From NCBI GenBank assembly GCA_946999045.1, contig CAMQBR010000004.1, positions 1 to 64,000 of the forward strand: a DNA stretch of 64,000 bases, read 5' to 3'. Of this stretch, positions 18,445-26,694 are shown piece by piece (the stretch's first letter is position 1; every line of letters begins with the position of its first letter). The DNA comes from an uncultured Prevotella sp. GTDB taxonomy: Bacteria; Bacteroidota; Bacteroidia; Bacteroidales; Bacteroidaceae. Position numbers and translations under genes: made by a program. The notes beneath the pieces were generated by a model that saw only the letters and a program-made list of their open reading frames with translations, made no database searches and had not been told where the DNA came from.

Positions 18445-18897
18445 TTACCTCGAAACATAGATGCCTACATTACTAACCCCTGGGATAATCTCACGTTTCA
18501 TATTGTGTCTAATGCAGATATGTAGCGAATCGTTAGCATGAAGGTTAAGGGTAGTAACATCAAAGTCGTATTGATAAATTCCAATTCCACGACCTGTAGC
18601 TCTGCCATTATTGTCAATAACATTGCATTTCACAGATTTTGTATTTTTTTTGTGCGAAGGAAAAATTGTTTGTTCAACGATAAGTGTAATGCTTTTAAAT
18701 GGAAAATTATTACCTATGCGCATAGACAAGCCTATGTGATAGCTGCCTCCAACCTTTACTCGAGGTACATCATATTTCAGTGTATCATTCTTTTCCCAGC
18801 CCGACATAGGTGTTTCTCTAAACTTATCATACACTTTATGCTCGTTACAGGCTGAAAAAAAAATGATACAAAATAAAATTAAAGCCCACTTTTTCAT
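18445..18897 (-). CDS. gldH: Gliding-motility-type lipoprotein GldH
   Basis: This 150-residue lipoprotein has a signal peptide ending in SAC, with the lipidated Cys at 17, and a beta-rich body (for example RIGNNFPFKSITLIVEQ). Similarity and its place after holB and ricT identify GldH. In gliding Flavobacteria GldH takes part in motility and surface secretion. Most Bacteroidales that keep it do not glide, so its role here is probably in the envelope and remains inferred. Its ATG overlaps the ricT stop by 4 bp. Confidence 0.85.
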   Translation of the reverse strand: MKKWALILFCIIFFSACNEHKVYDKFRETPMSGWEKNDTLKYDVPRVKVGGSYHIGLSMRIGNNFPFKSITLIVEQTIFPSHKKNTKSVKCNVIDNNGRATGRGIGIYQYDFDVTTLNLHANDSLHICIRHNMKREIIPGVSNVGIYVSR

Positions 18898-20123
18898 GAT
18901 TGTTGATTGCTTTTAGGTTGTATCTCACGAGGTTGTTGTGCCGTTATTTCGTTTTTTTTTGTAACAGGACGACAGATTTTGTTGCTTATATTTTTATTTT
19001 TAGGGCTATTTCCATTTGCTTCCTGTCCACGTTTCTTTTTATGTCGTTTGCTCTTATCAAATCTACTTAAGTCGGCTTCAGCCAATAGGTCGATAGGTTT
19101 TTTCCCCTCTTTTTTCTTTCCGTCAAACGTCAACGACACTGGCTTTTCGCCCTTTTTGTTCATCTCTATAATTTCTCGGGCACGCTCAGCAGAGATAGTT
19201 TCAAGGTTGGCAGCCATGTTTTTATCTGTCGAATAAGTTACCAAACCAGCCAAAATATCGGATTTGAAGAAAAAGTAATCATTCTCGGTTGTTTGCAAAA
19301 TAATTTCTTTGTGAGGTATCTTTCGGCTTGCTTCAACGTAGGTGTCAGCCTCATAATTGAGACAACACTTTAGTTTTGCGCACATTCCAGCTAATTTTTG
19401 TGGGTTGAGAGAGAGGTCTTGAATACGAGCTACATTGGTACTAACCGACACAAAATTCTTCATCCATGTGGCACAGCACAATTCTCTACCGCAAGGCCCC
19501 GTTCCACCAATACGCCCTGCTTCTTGTCTGGCGCCAATCTGTTTCATCTCTATGCGCACATGAAAGGTATCTGCTAATATCTTAATCAGCTGTCTAAAAT
19601 CTACTCTTTCATCTGCAATATAATAGAAAATAGCCTTATTGCCATCTCCTTGGTATTCTACATCACCTATCTTCATTTGCAAACCTAAGTCCTTGGCTAT
19701 TTTTCTGCTTTGTATCATTGTGGCATCTTCCAGCAATTTAGCTTCCTTATATTTCTCCATATCCACAGGTTTAGCTATGCGATAGATGCGTTTTATCTCG
19801 TCGGGCGACTTCAATCTTGCCTTTCTAATTTGCAATTTAACAAGGCTTCCAGTCAATGTTACTACACCTATATCATGCCCAGGGTTAGCTTCAACGGCTA
19901 CTATATCTCCTTTTTTAAGTTCTAATCCGTTTACATTGTGATAATATCCCTTGCGAGTATTCTTAAATTGAACCTCCACCAGATCGGTTGTTTGGTTGTT
20001 ACCAGGTACATCAGCCAACCAGTCGTATGTGTTAAGCTGTTTGTCTTGGCGTGCACACGAACATCTGCAGAGTCCTCTGTCACATCCGTGTGCTATCTTA
20101 AATTTCATATTTTTATAATCCAT
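18894..20123 (-). CDS. ricT: RicT/PSP1 domain protein
   Basis: The PSP1 domain occupies roughly residues 40-270. It has the characteristic cysteine motifs GPCGRELCC and CAKLKCC, which in the Bacillus RicAFT complex are linked to an iron-sulfur cluster and to RNA processing control. An extra Cys-rich start (HGCDRGLCRCSC) and a basic, low-complexity tail (from about residue 345) are typical of the Bacteroidetes form. The ATG at 20121-20123 (MDYKNMKFK) was chosen; further in-frame starts upstream lack conservation-like sequence. It is between holB and gldH in one operon. Confidence 0.87.
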   Translation of the reverse strand: MDYKNMKFKIAHGCDRGLCRCSCARQDKQLNTYDWLADVPGNNQTTDLVEVQFKNTRKGYYHNVNGLELKKGDIVAVEANPGHDIGVVTLTGSLVKLQIRKARLKSPDEIKRIYRIAKPVDMEKYKEAKLLEDATMIQSRKIAKDLGLQMKIGDVEYQGDGNKAIFYYIADERVDFRQLIKILADTFHVRIEMKQIGARQEAGRIGGTGPCGRELCCATWMKNFVSVSTNVARIQDLSLNPQKLAGMCAKLKCCLNYEADTYVEASRKIPHKEIILQTTENDYFFFKSDILAGLVTYSTDKNMAANLETISAERAREIIEMNKKGEKPVSLTFDGKKKEGKKPIDLLAEADLSRFDKSKRHKKKRGQEANGNSPKNKNISNKICRPVTKKNEITAQQPREIQPKSNQQS

Positions 20124-20204
20124 TTTATAATATAAATGTGGCAAGATGTTGTGTTTACTATCATTGCACATAACAATAGCTTGAACAAACATCTCTATAT
20201 TTTG

Positions 20205-21356
20205 TTATTTTTTGATAAGTAAAACGATAATTTTCAAAGCCAAATCAAAGAAAACTATTTTGGCATTAGCATTTTGTCCAATATCTTTCCGGGCTGTTTC
20301 CAGTAGTTCGGCTATCTCTATAACATTGGCTTCATTGATGAAACAGGCAAAGTTTTTCGTAAAATTCTCTTCCTCAACCGTCATATAATTAAGTTCTGAT
20401 TGGTGAAAATTGTACATAAAACTTTCTCTTATCATTCTGCTATAGTATGCCAGCATACGGCGTTGTTTCTCTCTGCCATAGCCTGCAGCAGTATCAACCC
20501 ATTTTTTTAAGTCGCGAATGTTTCGCATATATGCCAGTCGCATAAAGCGGATAAAGGTTTCTAAAAACTGCTTATTTTCATTATTGGCCTCTAAGGTTTC
20601 TATGGCTCTTAACCAGCTGCCGTTGGCAGTACGTGCAATATGCTGGGCAGTATTTGCTTCTATGCCTCGTTTTTCTATCAAGGCTTTTATAATTTCTTCA
20701 TTGTCAATGCGCTTTATGTCAATGCGTTGAACCCTACTCCTAATGGTTTCCAATAATTTTTCGGGCTCTTCACAAACCATTATAAAAATGGTTTGTAAAG
20801 GTGGCTCTTCTAATAATTTGAGTAGTTTGTTAGCACAAACCTGATTCATGCGTTCGGGTAGCCAGATAACACAAACCTTATATCCACCCTGACTTGATTT
20901 CAAGCTCAATTTTCTTGTAAGATTGTCGCTCTCTGCTTCAAATATCAAAGCTTGTTGAGTTGTAGCCTTCATGCGGTCAATCCATTGATCCATACTGAAA
21001 TATAGCGTCTCTTTGAGCTGCTGTCGCCATTCCTTTCCAAAATCATCGCTTATCATTTTATGATCGGATGATGTTCCTGCAGGACGTATCACGGGGAAAG
21101 TAAAGTGTAAGTCGGGATGCTGCCAGTTGCGTAGCATAGCTTCGGCGTTGGCAATGGTACTTTGTGAAGTAAGGAGAGATGCACCTTGCTCATCTCGTTC
21201 TCCCAACAAATAGGATGCAAAAGCCAATGCTAATGCCATTTTACCACAGCCACTCGGACCGCAAAGCATCATGGCATGCGGTACACGGTCTTCGCATACC
21301 AGTTGTCGCAAACGTTGTTTTGCCTCTTGCTGACCTATCACTTCACTAAATTTCAC
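20205..21356 (-). CDS. holB: DNA polymerase III delta' subunit
   Basis: This clamp-loader subunit has an AAA+ fold. MGQQ-type start (IGQQEAKQRL), a P-loop-like GPSGCGKM (residues 33-40) and LLKLLEEPP followed by ETIRSRVQRI are diagnostic. The P-loop ends in Met instead of Thr/Ser, and the zinc-binding cysteines of E. coli delta' are missing, so it is probably a non-hydrolysing subunit. The length is 383. It is the first gene of holB-ricT-gldH, an order conserved in Bacteroides. Confidence 0.9.
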   Translation of the reverse strand: MKFSEVIGQQEAKQRLRQLVCEDRVPHAMMLCGPSGCGKMALALAFASYLLGERDEQGASLLTSQSTIANAEAMLRNWQHPDLHFTFPVIRPAGTSSDHKMISDDFGKEWRQQLKETLYFSMDQWIDRMKATTQQALIFEAESDNLTRKLSLKSSQGGYKVCVIWLPERMNQVCANKLLKLLEEPPLQTIFIMVCEEPEKLLETIRSRVQRIDIKRIDNEEIIKALIEKRGIEANTAQHIARTANGSWLRAIETLEANNENKQFLETFIRFMRLAYMRNIRDLKKWVDTAAGYGREKQRRMLAYYSRMIRESFMYNFHQSELNYMTVEEENFTKNFACFINEANVIEIAELLETARKDIGQNANAKIVFFDLALKIIVLLIKK

Positions 21357-21404
21357 TATTGTTGGTGTTTGTATATTTTACTTTTTCTCTAATTCGTCTG
21401 TCTG

Positions 21405-21412
21405 CAAAGTTA
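21405..21412 (-). promoter_or_regulatory. -7 promoter element for holB-ricT-gldH
   Basis: The minus strand reads TAACTTTG, a match to TAnnTTTG, 48 bp upstream of the holB ATG. No good TTTG was seen at the usual spacing. Confidence 0.5.
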
Positions 21413-21563
21413 CTAAAAATATAGTAAATTACGTAGTGGGCAATGATAGAAATATTGCATTTAGAAAAATGCTATATAGAACACTGTAAAGTAAGATAAA
21501 GAAAGAAAAATGAAACTTTTTCGAGAAAAATCATCGAAAAAAGAATGGCGGATTGAAATAATT

Positions 21564-21615
21564 CCTTAATTCCGCAGTATTTTTTCTTGTGAGAAAAAAT
21601 ACTGCGGAATTAAGG
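21564..21615. promoter_or_regulatory. Perfect 24-bp inverted repeat before peptide gene
   Basis: Bases 21564-21587 are the exact reverse complement of 21592-21615, separated by TGTG. The arms run CCTTAATTCCGCAGTATTTT then TTCT. The right arm ends 22 bp before the ATG of the small peptide gene. There is no T-run after it, so it is not a normal terminator. It could be a regulatory hairpin in the leader RNA, an operator or a mobile-element scar. Confidence 0.85.
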
Positions 21616-21637
21616 TATTAACTAAATTCACAAAAAA

Positions 21638-21772
21638 ATGGAAAAGCAGCACATGCGCCCTCTTACAGAGCAGGAACTTCAGACCATCTATGGTGGCAAC
21701 ATAAAAGCATCTGGAATTGGATTAAAACACACATTTTTGTTAGGACAACTGATGATCCAAACCGCAGAATAG
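21638..21772 (+). CDS. Gly-Gly leader peptide, bacteriocin/pheromone-like, possibly frameshifted
   Basis: This 44-residue open frame begins MEKQHMRPLTEQELQTIYGG (residues 1-20). The segment LTEQELQTIYGG fits the double-glycine leader of peptides cut and exported by C39-peptidase ABC transporters (E, L and I/Y at the usual distances from GG). In the open frame the presumed mature part is 24 residues (N21-E44). If one base is gained in the AAAA run at about 21705-21708, translation would instead run to the TAA at 21796-21798 as 53 residues. That form contains WNWIKTHIFVRTTDDPNRR and ends IEIGIGGSI. No transporter or modifying enzyme is adjacent. Confidence 0.6.
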   Translation: MEKQHMRPLTEQELQTIYGGNIKASGIGLKHTFLLGQLMIQTAE

Positions 21773-21809
21773 AAATTGGTATTGGCGGAAGTATTTAATC
21801 TGGACAAGT

Positions 21810-21848
21810 AAAAAATGGGGGTGTCAATTTGATATGCCCCCATTTTTT
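21810..21848. terminator. Bidirectional terminator
   Basis: AAAAAATGGGGG (21810-21821) pairs exactly with CCCCCATTTTTT (21837-21848) across a 15-nt loop. The A-run and T-run serve both directions: the peptide gene on + and the aspartic protease on -. Confidence 0.9.
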
Positions 21849-21857
21849 ATTAGTATA

Positions 21858-22703
21858 TCACTTTAATATGTAGAGTGTTTTATGCGAATAGTCTAAAACG
21901 AAAGATTTTCCAAATAAGAAAGACGCATTCACACGAGGTTCTTGATCATTAGTCAAAATAAAATCAAGTAAGTATCTATTTTGAGATAATTCCATACTTA
22001 CTCCTTCGCATAGCCCACACTTCTTCATCTTTAGTTTATGGGCAATATCTCCTCTCTCCTTTTCTATTTCTCTTGTAGCTTTTATTCCAAAAGTTTTGGG
22101 AAGGTTATTGCTCCAACTACCTGTATCAAAAAAGATACGGGTCTTCTTCCCTTCAATCTTACCCTTAAAGTATATAGAATTCAAACCGACATCTCTATAG
22201 TCGTCATGATTTTTCCATTTAATACGTATTGAACTTCCTTTTTTAGGAACATCGCTACGCTTCATCATACGAGTATTTAGATCGAAACACCAAATCTCTT
22301 TCTTTAGGAAATCCCCACCTAAAATAAATTTAGGAGCAAGATGTAGAAATTTACCGGCTAAATCAACCACAAAACATCGCACCTTAGGATATGAAATGCC
22401 AGCAATAGAAACAGAGTCTATATTAAAATCGAAAGATTTGATGCGCTTGCCTGCAGTGTTCCCGATAGTAGCATTACTCCCTGTTACTACGATGTGGCAG
22501 GAATCAACTGCATAAGTAGAATCTATAAGACAGACCGAAGAGCCAGTATCTATTAAGGCTGTTACACTCTGAGAGTTCCCATTATGTGATACAGTGACAT
22601 TAGTGTACATGAAGTCTCCTTTAAAGAGTAATGTACTTTGGGCATAGAAATTAAGCGTGAACGACACGAGCATACTGCAAATAAACAGGAAGCGATATTT
22701 CAT
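21858..22703 (-). CDS. Secreted two-lobed retropepsin-like aspartic protease
   Basis: The 281-residue protein has a signal peptide (about 1-21, NFYA/QS). It carries two aspartic protease motifs: IDTGSS with Asp52 and FDTGSW with Asp193. Each lies in its own half and is followed by a hydrophobic-Gly segment (FILGGDFL at 127-134, FLFGKSF at 262-268). This suggests two retropepsin-like lobes in one chain, giving both catalytic aspartates without dimerisation. It is convergent with the small Gly-Gly peptide gene. The substrate is unknown; a link with that peptide is only inferred from position. Confidence 0.75.
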   Translation of the reverse strand: MKYRFLFICSMLVSFTLNFYAQSTLLFKGDFMYTNVTVSHNGNSQSVTALIDTGSSVCLIDSTYAVDSCHIVVTGSNATIGNTAGKRIKSFDFNIDSVSIAGISYPKVRCFVVDLAGKFLHLAPKFILGGDFLKKEIWCFDLNTRMMKRSDVPKKGSSIRIKWKNHDDYRDVGLNSIYFKGKIEGKKTRIFFDTGSWSNNLPKTFGIKATREIEKERGDIAHKLKMKKCGLCEGVSMELSQNRYLLDFILTNDQEPRVNASFLFGKSFVLDYSHKTLYILK

Positions 22704-22769
22704 AACTATAAAGTAATTAGAATTATGACATTATTATGATAGAAATTTTGAGAATGAAAATATCAATTG

Positions 22770-22777
22770 CAAAGTTA
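22770..22777 (-). promoter_or_regulatory. -7 promoter element for the aspartic protease
   Basis: The minus strand reads TAACTTTG, a match to TAnnTTTG, 66 bp upstream of the ATG at 22703. The remaining 22778-23065 is AT-rich with no gene seen. Confidence 0.5.
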
Positions 22778-23065
22778 GTAATTTTTGCTTACTCCTCCAT
22801 ATTTTTATATACTTTAACTCGATTGGTTGAAGCGAGTAACTATTCAGCAATCATTCGCATTGAATATCAGAAACTTGCAGGCTTACTATTATAGCAGAAT
22901 GTTCAAAAATGACATTATTTACAAAAAAAATAACATGATTATTCTTGTAACACACTGAATATCAATAATATTTAATAATTATTATTGCTAAATAGTTACA
23001 TAATAATATCACTTTCTAACGGCAATGGTTTTATGCCTATTCTAAAACTTGCTTTTCCAAGTATA

Positions 23066-23338
23066 TCATTTCTTATAATTCTCATCCAACATTTTCTCCA
23101 AGTCCGACACCTTATAGAGTATCTTCCCTGCAAACTGCGTATAGGGAATAATCCTCCTGTCCCGATAGTCCTGCAAGGTACGAGGGCTGATATACAGCCG
23201 TTCGCACACTTCCTTGCCTGTTAGGAAATGCTCACCGCCAAACAGCGGTTTGTGTGTCTGTGCCACTTCTTTTATCCGTCTGTTCACTCCTTCAAGTGCG
23301 GACAGCACCACCTGCATATCATCCGCTTCCATGTTCAA
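23066..23338 (-). CDS. Excisionase-type helix-turn-helix protein
   Basis: This 90-residue protein has a MerR/Xis-like winged helix: FLTGKEVCERLYISPRTLQD, then YRDRRIIPYTQFAGKILYK and a final helix (VSDLEKML). Such proteins are common in Bacteroides mobilizable and conjugative elements, where they help control excision or transfer. It is intact and lies next to a broken paralogue on the same strand. The start could also be the ATG two codons later. Base composition from here to 25.9 kb is richer in GC than the flanks. Confidence 0.8.
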   Translation of the reverse strand: MNMEADDMQVVLSALEGVNRRIKEVAQTHKPLFGGEHFLTGKEVCERLYISPRTLQDYRDRRIIPYTQFAGKILYKVSDLEKMLDENYKK

Positions 23339-23379
23339 ATCTCTTACCTGTTACATAATCTTCGAATTTATTTGTTGAT

Positions 23380-23670
23380 TTAAGGTCTTTCCATTTTTGT
23401 TTTCTCTGATTTGGTCTCCAATAATTGTTCCACGTCCTCACGCTTGTAGTAGCACTTATGCCCGATTTAGGCAAAGGGCAACACACCTGTATCATGGTAG
23501 TGCTGCAAGGTGCGCTTGCTGATGTTGAGCAACTTGCACACATCACCGTTGTACAGCCAATCGGTGTGCCTGCTCTGTTCCCCAAATGCCTTGTGGCAGG
23601 TTTCAGCAAGACAGAGTATCTCATTCCTCAGCCTCGCCCAATTTGAATCCGTAATGATAAAATATCCCAT
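23380..23670 (-). pseudogene. Second helix-turn-helix gene with in-frame stop
   Basis: The frame starts MGYFIITDSNWARL and contains the winged-helix core LYNGDVCKLLNISKRTLQHY. It is interrupted by TAA at 23467-23469 (after GVLPFA) and then continues in the same frame with IGHKCYYKREDVEQLLE to a second stop at 23380. Comparison with the neighbour (IPYTQFAGKILYK) shows that the stop replaces a codon such as CAA or AAA. A one-base change therefore explains the break. Confidence 0.75.
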
Positions 23671-23890
23671 AGTTTTATTGTTATTTTGTTTGTAATTCTG
23701 TCTTATTGGTATTGACAATATCTTTGCCTGTTCTGCGTTTCATCGCACGTTTATGCCTGTAAAAGTAGGGAGTGTTTGTCATACTTCAAAGCACAAGGGA
23801 ACAGTAGGGAAATAGAGGGAAAAACATGGAAATGGCAAAAGGATTGTCGCTCTCTTTATTTGTCTCTTTACTCCATTTTATCATATCCTT

Positions 23891-24046
23891 TTAGCCGACG
23901 CAATACGATGCGTATTGTAGCAAATTAGCACCTGCCTTTCTTGCATCCTTTACACACTTGTCCTCTTGTTTGGGGCTTAAATCCTTGTTTCCCGACAGTT
24001 TCCTGTCAGAAATCCGTGAGAAATTCATAGCCAATGTACGCAACAT
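23891..24046 (-). CDS. Possible small relic protein of the mobile element
   Basis: This 51-codon frame contains SGNKDLSPKQEDKCVKDARK and ends LLQYASYCVG. The composition is protein-like but I do not recognise a family, and an overlapping frame on the other strand (from 23958) is also open. It lies between the two helix-turn-helix genes and the primase remnant. It may be a fragment only. Confidence 0.25.
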   Translation of the reverse strand: MLRTLAMNFSRISDRKLSGNKDLSPKQEDKCVKDARKAGANLLQYASYCVG

Positions 24047-24117
24047 TATGCAAGCACTCCCTGAATGCTTGGAACTTTCCTGTTCTCTTCATAACTTCAC
24101 TCTTGGAAACCAAACCA

Positions 24118-24929
24118 AGCAGATAATGAAATCAAACGCAGGTAAAGGCAATTCAGTGGGCGAAAATAATACACCCAAGCCAAAGGAAGACTTCCACCAA
24201 AAACGGTGAGATAGAAACTTATCTCTCCTCTTATTATGAGTTCAGATACAACACGGTATTGGGAAGAACTGAATACAGGGAACAAGGACGATGCTCACTT
24301 CTCAAAAGTGGGTCGCTATGAAATCAACACGCTCCGCAGGGAACTTGACAACGATGTGGGGGATTATCACATCTTCCGACAATCTCTATTCCATCATAGA
24401 AAGCAGCTTCTCTCCACGTATCAATCCCATACAGGAGTATTTCAAAGGATTGACTTTGGTGTATATTGGTAATAGCACTGGCAACAGTAATGATTATGGC
24501 AGTAATAGTAATGGTAATAATGAACACAATAGCTGTTGTGTAATTTCTTCCCTTTCTCTGAAAGCCATTCCCGAATTGTCAAGTTGCGTAGTTGTGATCA
24601 ACTCTGACAAGTGGCTGCCATACCTTACCAAATGGCTCGTGGCAGTGGTCGCCAACGCCATGGACGACCGTGAATGCCGTAACCATACCTGTCTTGTACT
24701 GACAGGTGAGCAAGGCAAGTTCAAGACAACATTCCTTCACTTGCTCTGTCCTCCTGCCCTGCATGGTTACAGCTACACGGGCAAGATATATCCGCAGGAG
24801 AAGGACACGCTTACCTATATCGGGCAGAACCTCATCGTAAATATTGACGACCAGCTCAAAGCCCTCAACAAGCGTGACGAAAACGAACTGAAAAACCTCA
24901 TTACCTGCCCGATGGCAGCAACGGAATAA
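24118..24929 (+). pseudogene. VirE/VapE-type primase-helicase remnant
   Basis: Pieces of the virulence-associated protein E family found in Bacteroides mobile elements are spread over several frames. NGEIETYLSSYYEFRYNTVL and GRTEYREQG come first, then KVGRYEINTLRRELDNDVG, then SPRINPIQEYFKGL. The last piece holds KWLVAVVANAMDDRECRNHT, LVLTGEQGKFKTTFLHLLCP (a P-loop region) and IDDQLKALNKRDENELKNLI. At least three frameshifts separate them, and the C-terminal third is missing after LKNLITCP. The gene cannot make a functional protein. Confidence 0.75.
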
Positions 24930-24942
24930 GGAAGAGCAGAAG

Positions 24943-25086
24943 ATGAATAAAACAGAGTTCATCAAGGTAAGATGCACCTTAGAGGAAAAGCAGCGTATTA
25001 AGTCAAAGGCAGAAAGTGCGGGACGGAAATTCTCCGACTACTGCCGTGAGATACTTCTGAATGGAACTTATTGCAGCCGTTCCTAA
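24943..25086 (+). pseudogene. mobA-like relaxosome protein remnant
   Basis: The frame begins MNKTEFIKVRCTLEEKQRIK and continues SKAESAGRKFSDYCREILLNG, the ribbon-helix-helix N-terminus of MobA-type accessory proteins that assist the relaxase at oriT. It ends after 47 residues. Moving one frame at about 25061 restores the likely continuation IAAVPKMTDN, so the gene is frameshifted and also loses its C-terminal half to the deletion that joins it to the relaxase remnant. Confidence 0.7.
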
Positions 25087-25891
25087 GATGACCGACAACA
25101 GACACATTCACATCATAGCCAACCGTATCAGTCTGTATGGTGAGGTCTATGATACCACCTTTGTGAGCAATAGGGCAGCGAAAGTAGCAGAGGAAATAAG
25201 CTGAGAGAGAGGCTTGACCATCGCAAAGGAGGTCAAGGCGGAAAGGAAACATCAAAAGGTAAAAGCCAGTTCAACGAGAGAACAGACAAAGCAGCAGATG
25301 CAGAAGATTTGCTACACCTTGCTTGACAAGTACAAAGGTACAGGCATCACGGGACATTCCATGTTTCTCTATGACCTTAGTAAGAGTGGCGTAATCATTG
25401 ACCGCTTGAAGAACAAGCAAGGTAATGTCTATGGCTTGAAGTTCTCATTTGGTAGACAATCCTTCAAGGCTTCCGAAATGGGCAGGGAGTTCGGCTACCG
25501 TTCCCTGCAGAAGAACTTTGAGGCAGCCAACAAGGAAGAAACAAAGAAACCACACCCAACGATACAAGAGCCAACTGAAAAGAAAGAACAATCTGATACA
25601 GGCTACCAACTTGTGCCTCCAAGCCGTTCTTCTATCTCACGATGCAATGATACCTCACAAGTGCAGAACTCCATAGTTGCAGTGGCAGACACCATCGTTA
25701 GTGCAGCCGATGAAGTAGCGGAAGGATTGGGCGATTTAATTACACCATCCGCACATGGTGATGACTATGCCGAAGCAGCTTGGCAGCGCAAACTAAGAAA
25801 TCAAGCTAACAGAAAGGACGAGGGAGAAGAATATAATCCTTTCCACCAACAAACAATATTAGAAAGTGCAGAAAGAAGAATATTTCATTAA
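25061..25891 (+). pseudogene. Relaxase (mobB-like) remnant
   Basis: The frame reads DNRHIHIIANRISLYGEVYD, including the HxHxxxNR-like metal-binding segment of MobB/BmgA-type relaxases. It meets TGA at 25202-25204 (after AAKVAEEIS) and then continues in the same frame with ERGLTIAKEVKAERKHQ and a long hydrophilic C-terminal domain to 25891. The catalytic N-terminus with its tyrosine is deleted; its place is taken by the mobA tail (IAAVPKMT). The remnant cannot nick DNA. Confidence 0.72.
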
Positions 25892-26069
25892 AAACGCTTG
25901 TTGTTCGGTAACAAAGTCTTATCTTTGCAAACAGAATAACAAGCGGTCTTTCTTTAGCAGTAAACAGCGTTACAAAGCATTTCTCTCGTTTCCAAATCGT
26001 TACCTATTTAGTTTTACAAACAAGGTAACTTCTTTATTTTCAACAAGTTGCTTTTTGTATATTATCTTA

Positions 26070-26120
26070 TGTTACAATCTCATTGAGTTTGTATTACAAT
26101 CTCATTGAGTTTGTGTTACA
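26070..26120. repeat. 22-bp repeat array, two units plus a diverged third
   Basis: Two units of TTACAATCTCATTGAGTTTG are followed by a poor third (TTACAAAACGCTGGAGATTG). The orientation is the same as at 9625-9712. The array lies just after the decayed mobile element; the rest of 25892-26451 shows no gene. Confidence 0.75.
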
Positions 26121-26451
26121 AAACGCTGGAGATTGCTATTTTATAGGATTTATTTTGAGCGAAAAGGTAAAGATATTATTAATAACATTAATATAAAACT
26201 TTGTATTTCAATTAATTATACAAAGCTCTTAAAATTTAATAAATTCTCATCTCTTTACATTTTGCTGATAAATATTTTCGTTAGACAATGTATTTTGTAA
26301 AGATTATTCACATTCGTTATATCATAATATAGGTGTTTGAACTATTTGAACATGATATGTCTGTATACAACATATACTCCAAATATCCTCATAATATAGG
26401 ATAGTGTAGATTGTAAAAAAAAGGTACTTTTGCTAAATAAAACATTCTTAA

Positions 26452-26645
26452 GGCTGGTTCTATAAAATTAGCTTTGTTAGATTTTTGACATTTTTGAACC
26501 AAAAACAGTGCAAGCCAAATACTATCAAACTTGTTTGAATTGTTGAGACGCAGCCTGTTTTCTATAAAAAGAAGCCAAAAGATAACAAAAAACATTTCAT
26601 AGATTTATAACTCACTATATACGGTGATATTTTATAGAACCAGCC
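26452..26645 (+). repeat. MITE-like element, copy D
   Basis: Ends GGCTGGTTCTATAAAATTAG and GATATTTTATAGAACCAGCC are inverted copies; with flanks the match extends to TTAAGGCTGG...CCAGCCTTAA. Internal CAAGCCAAATACTATCAAAC and CAGCCTGTTTTCTATAAAAA match copies C, E and H. It ends 50 bp before hemN, so it may carry or displace the hemN promoter. Confidence 0.87.
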
Positions 26646-26694
26646 TTAATATAAACACTGATATAGGTGTTAACAAGAAAAGGAAGCGAAAAAA

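Noticed and set aside
22770..25930. CTnDOT-like att sites (GTANNTTTGC) at the edges of the mobile remnant
   Set aside because: TAACTTTGC (minus, 22769-22777) and TATCTTTGC (plus, about 25920) are in opposite orientation and equally fit promoter -7 elements, so they do not support integration ends.
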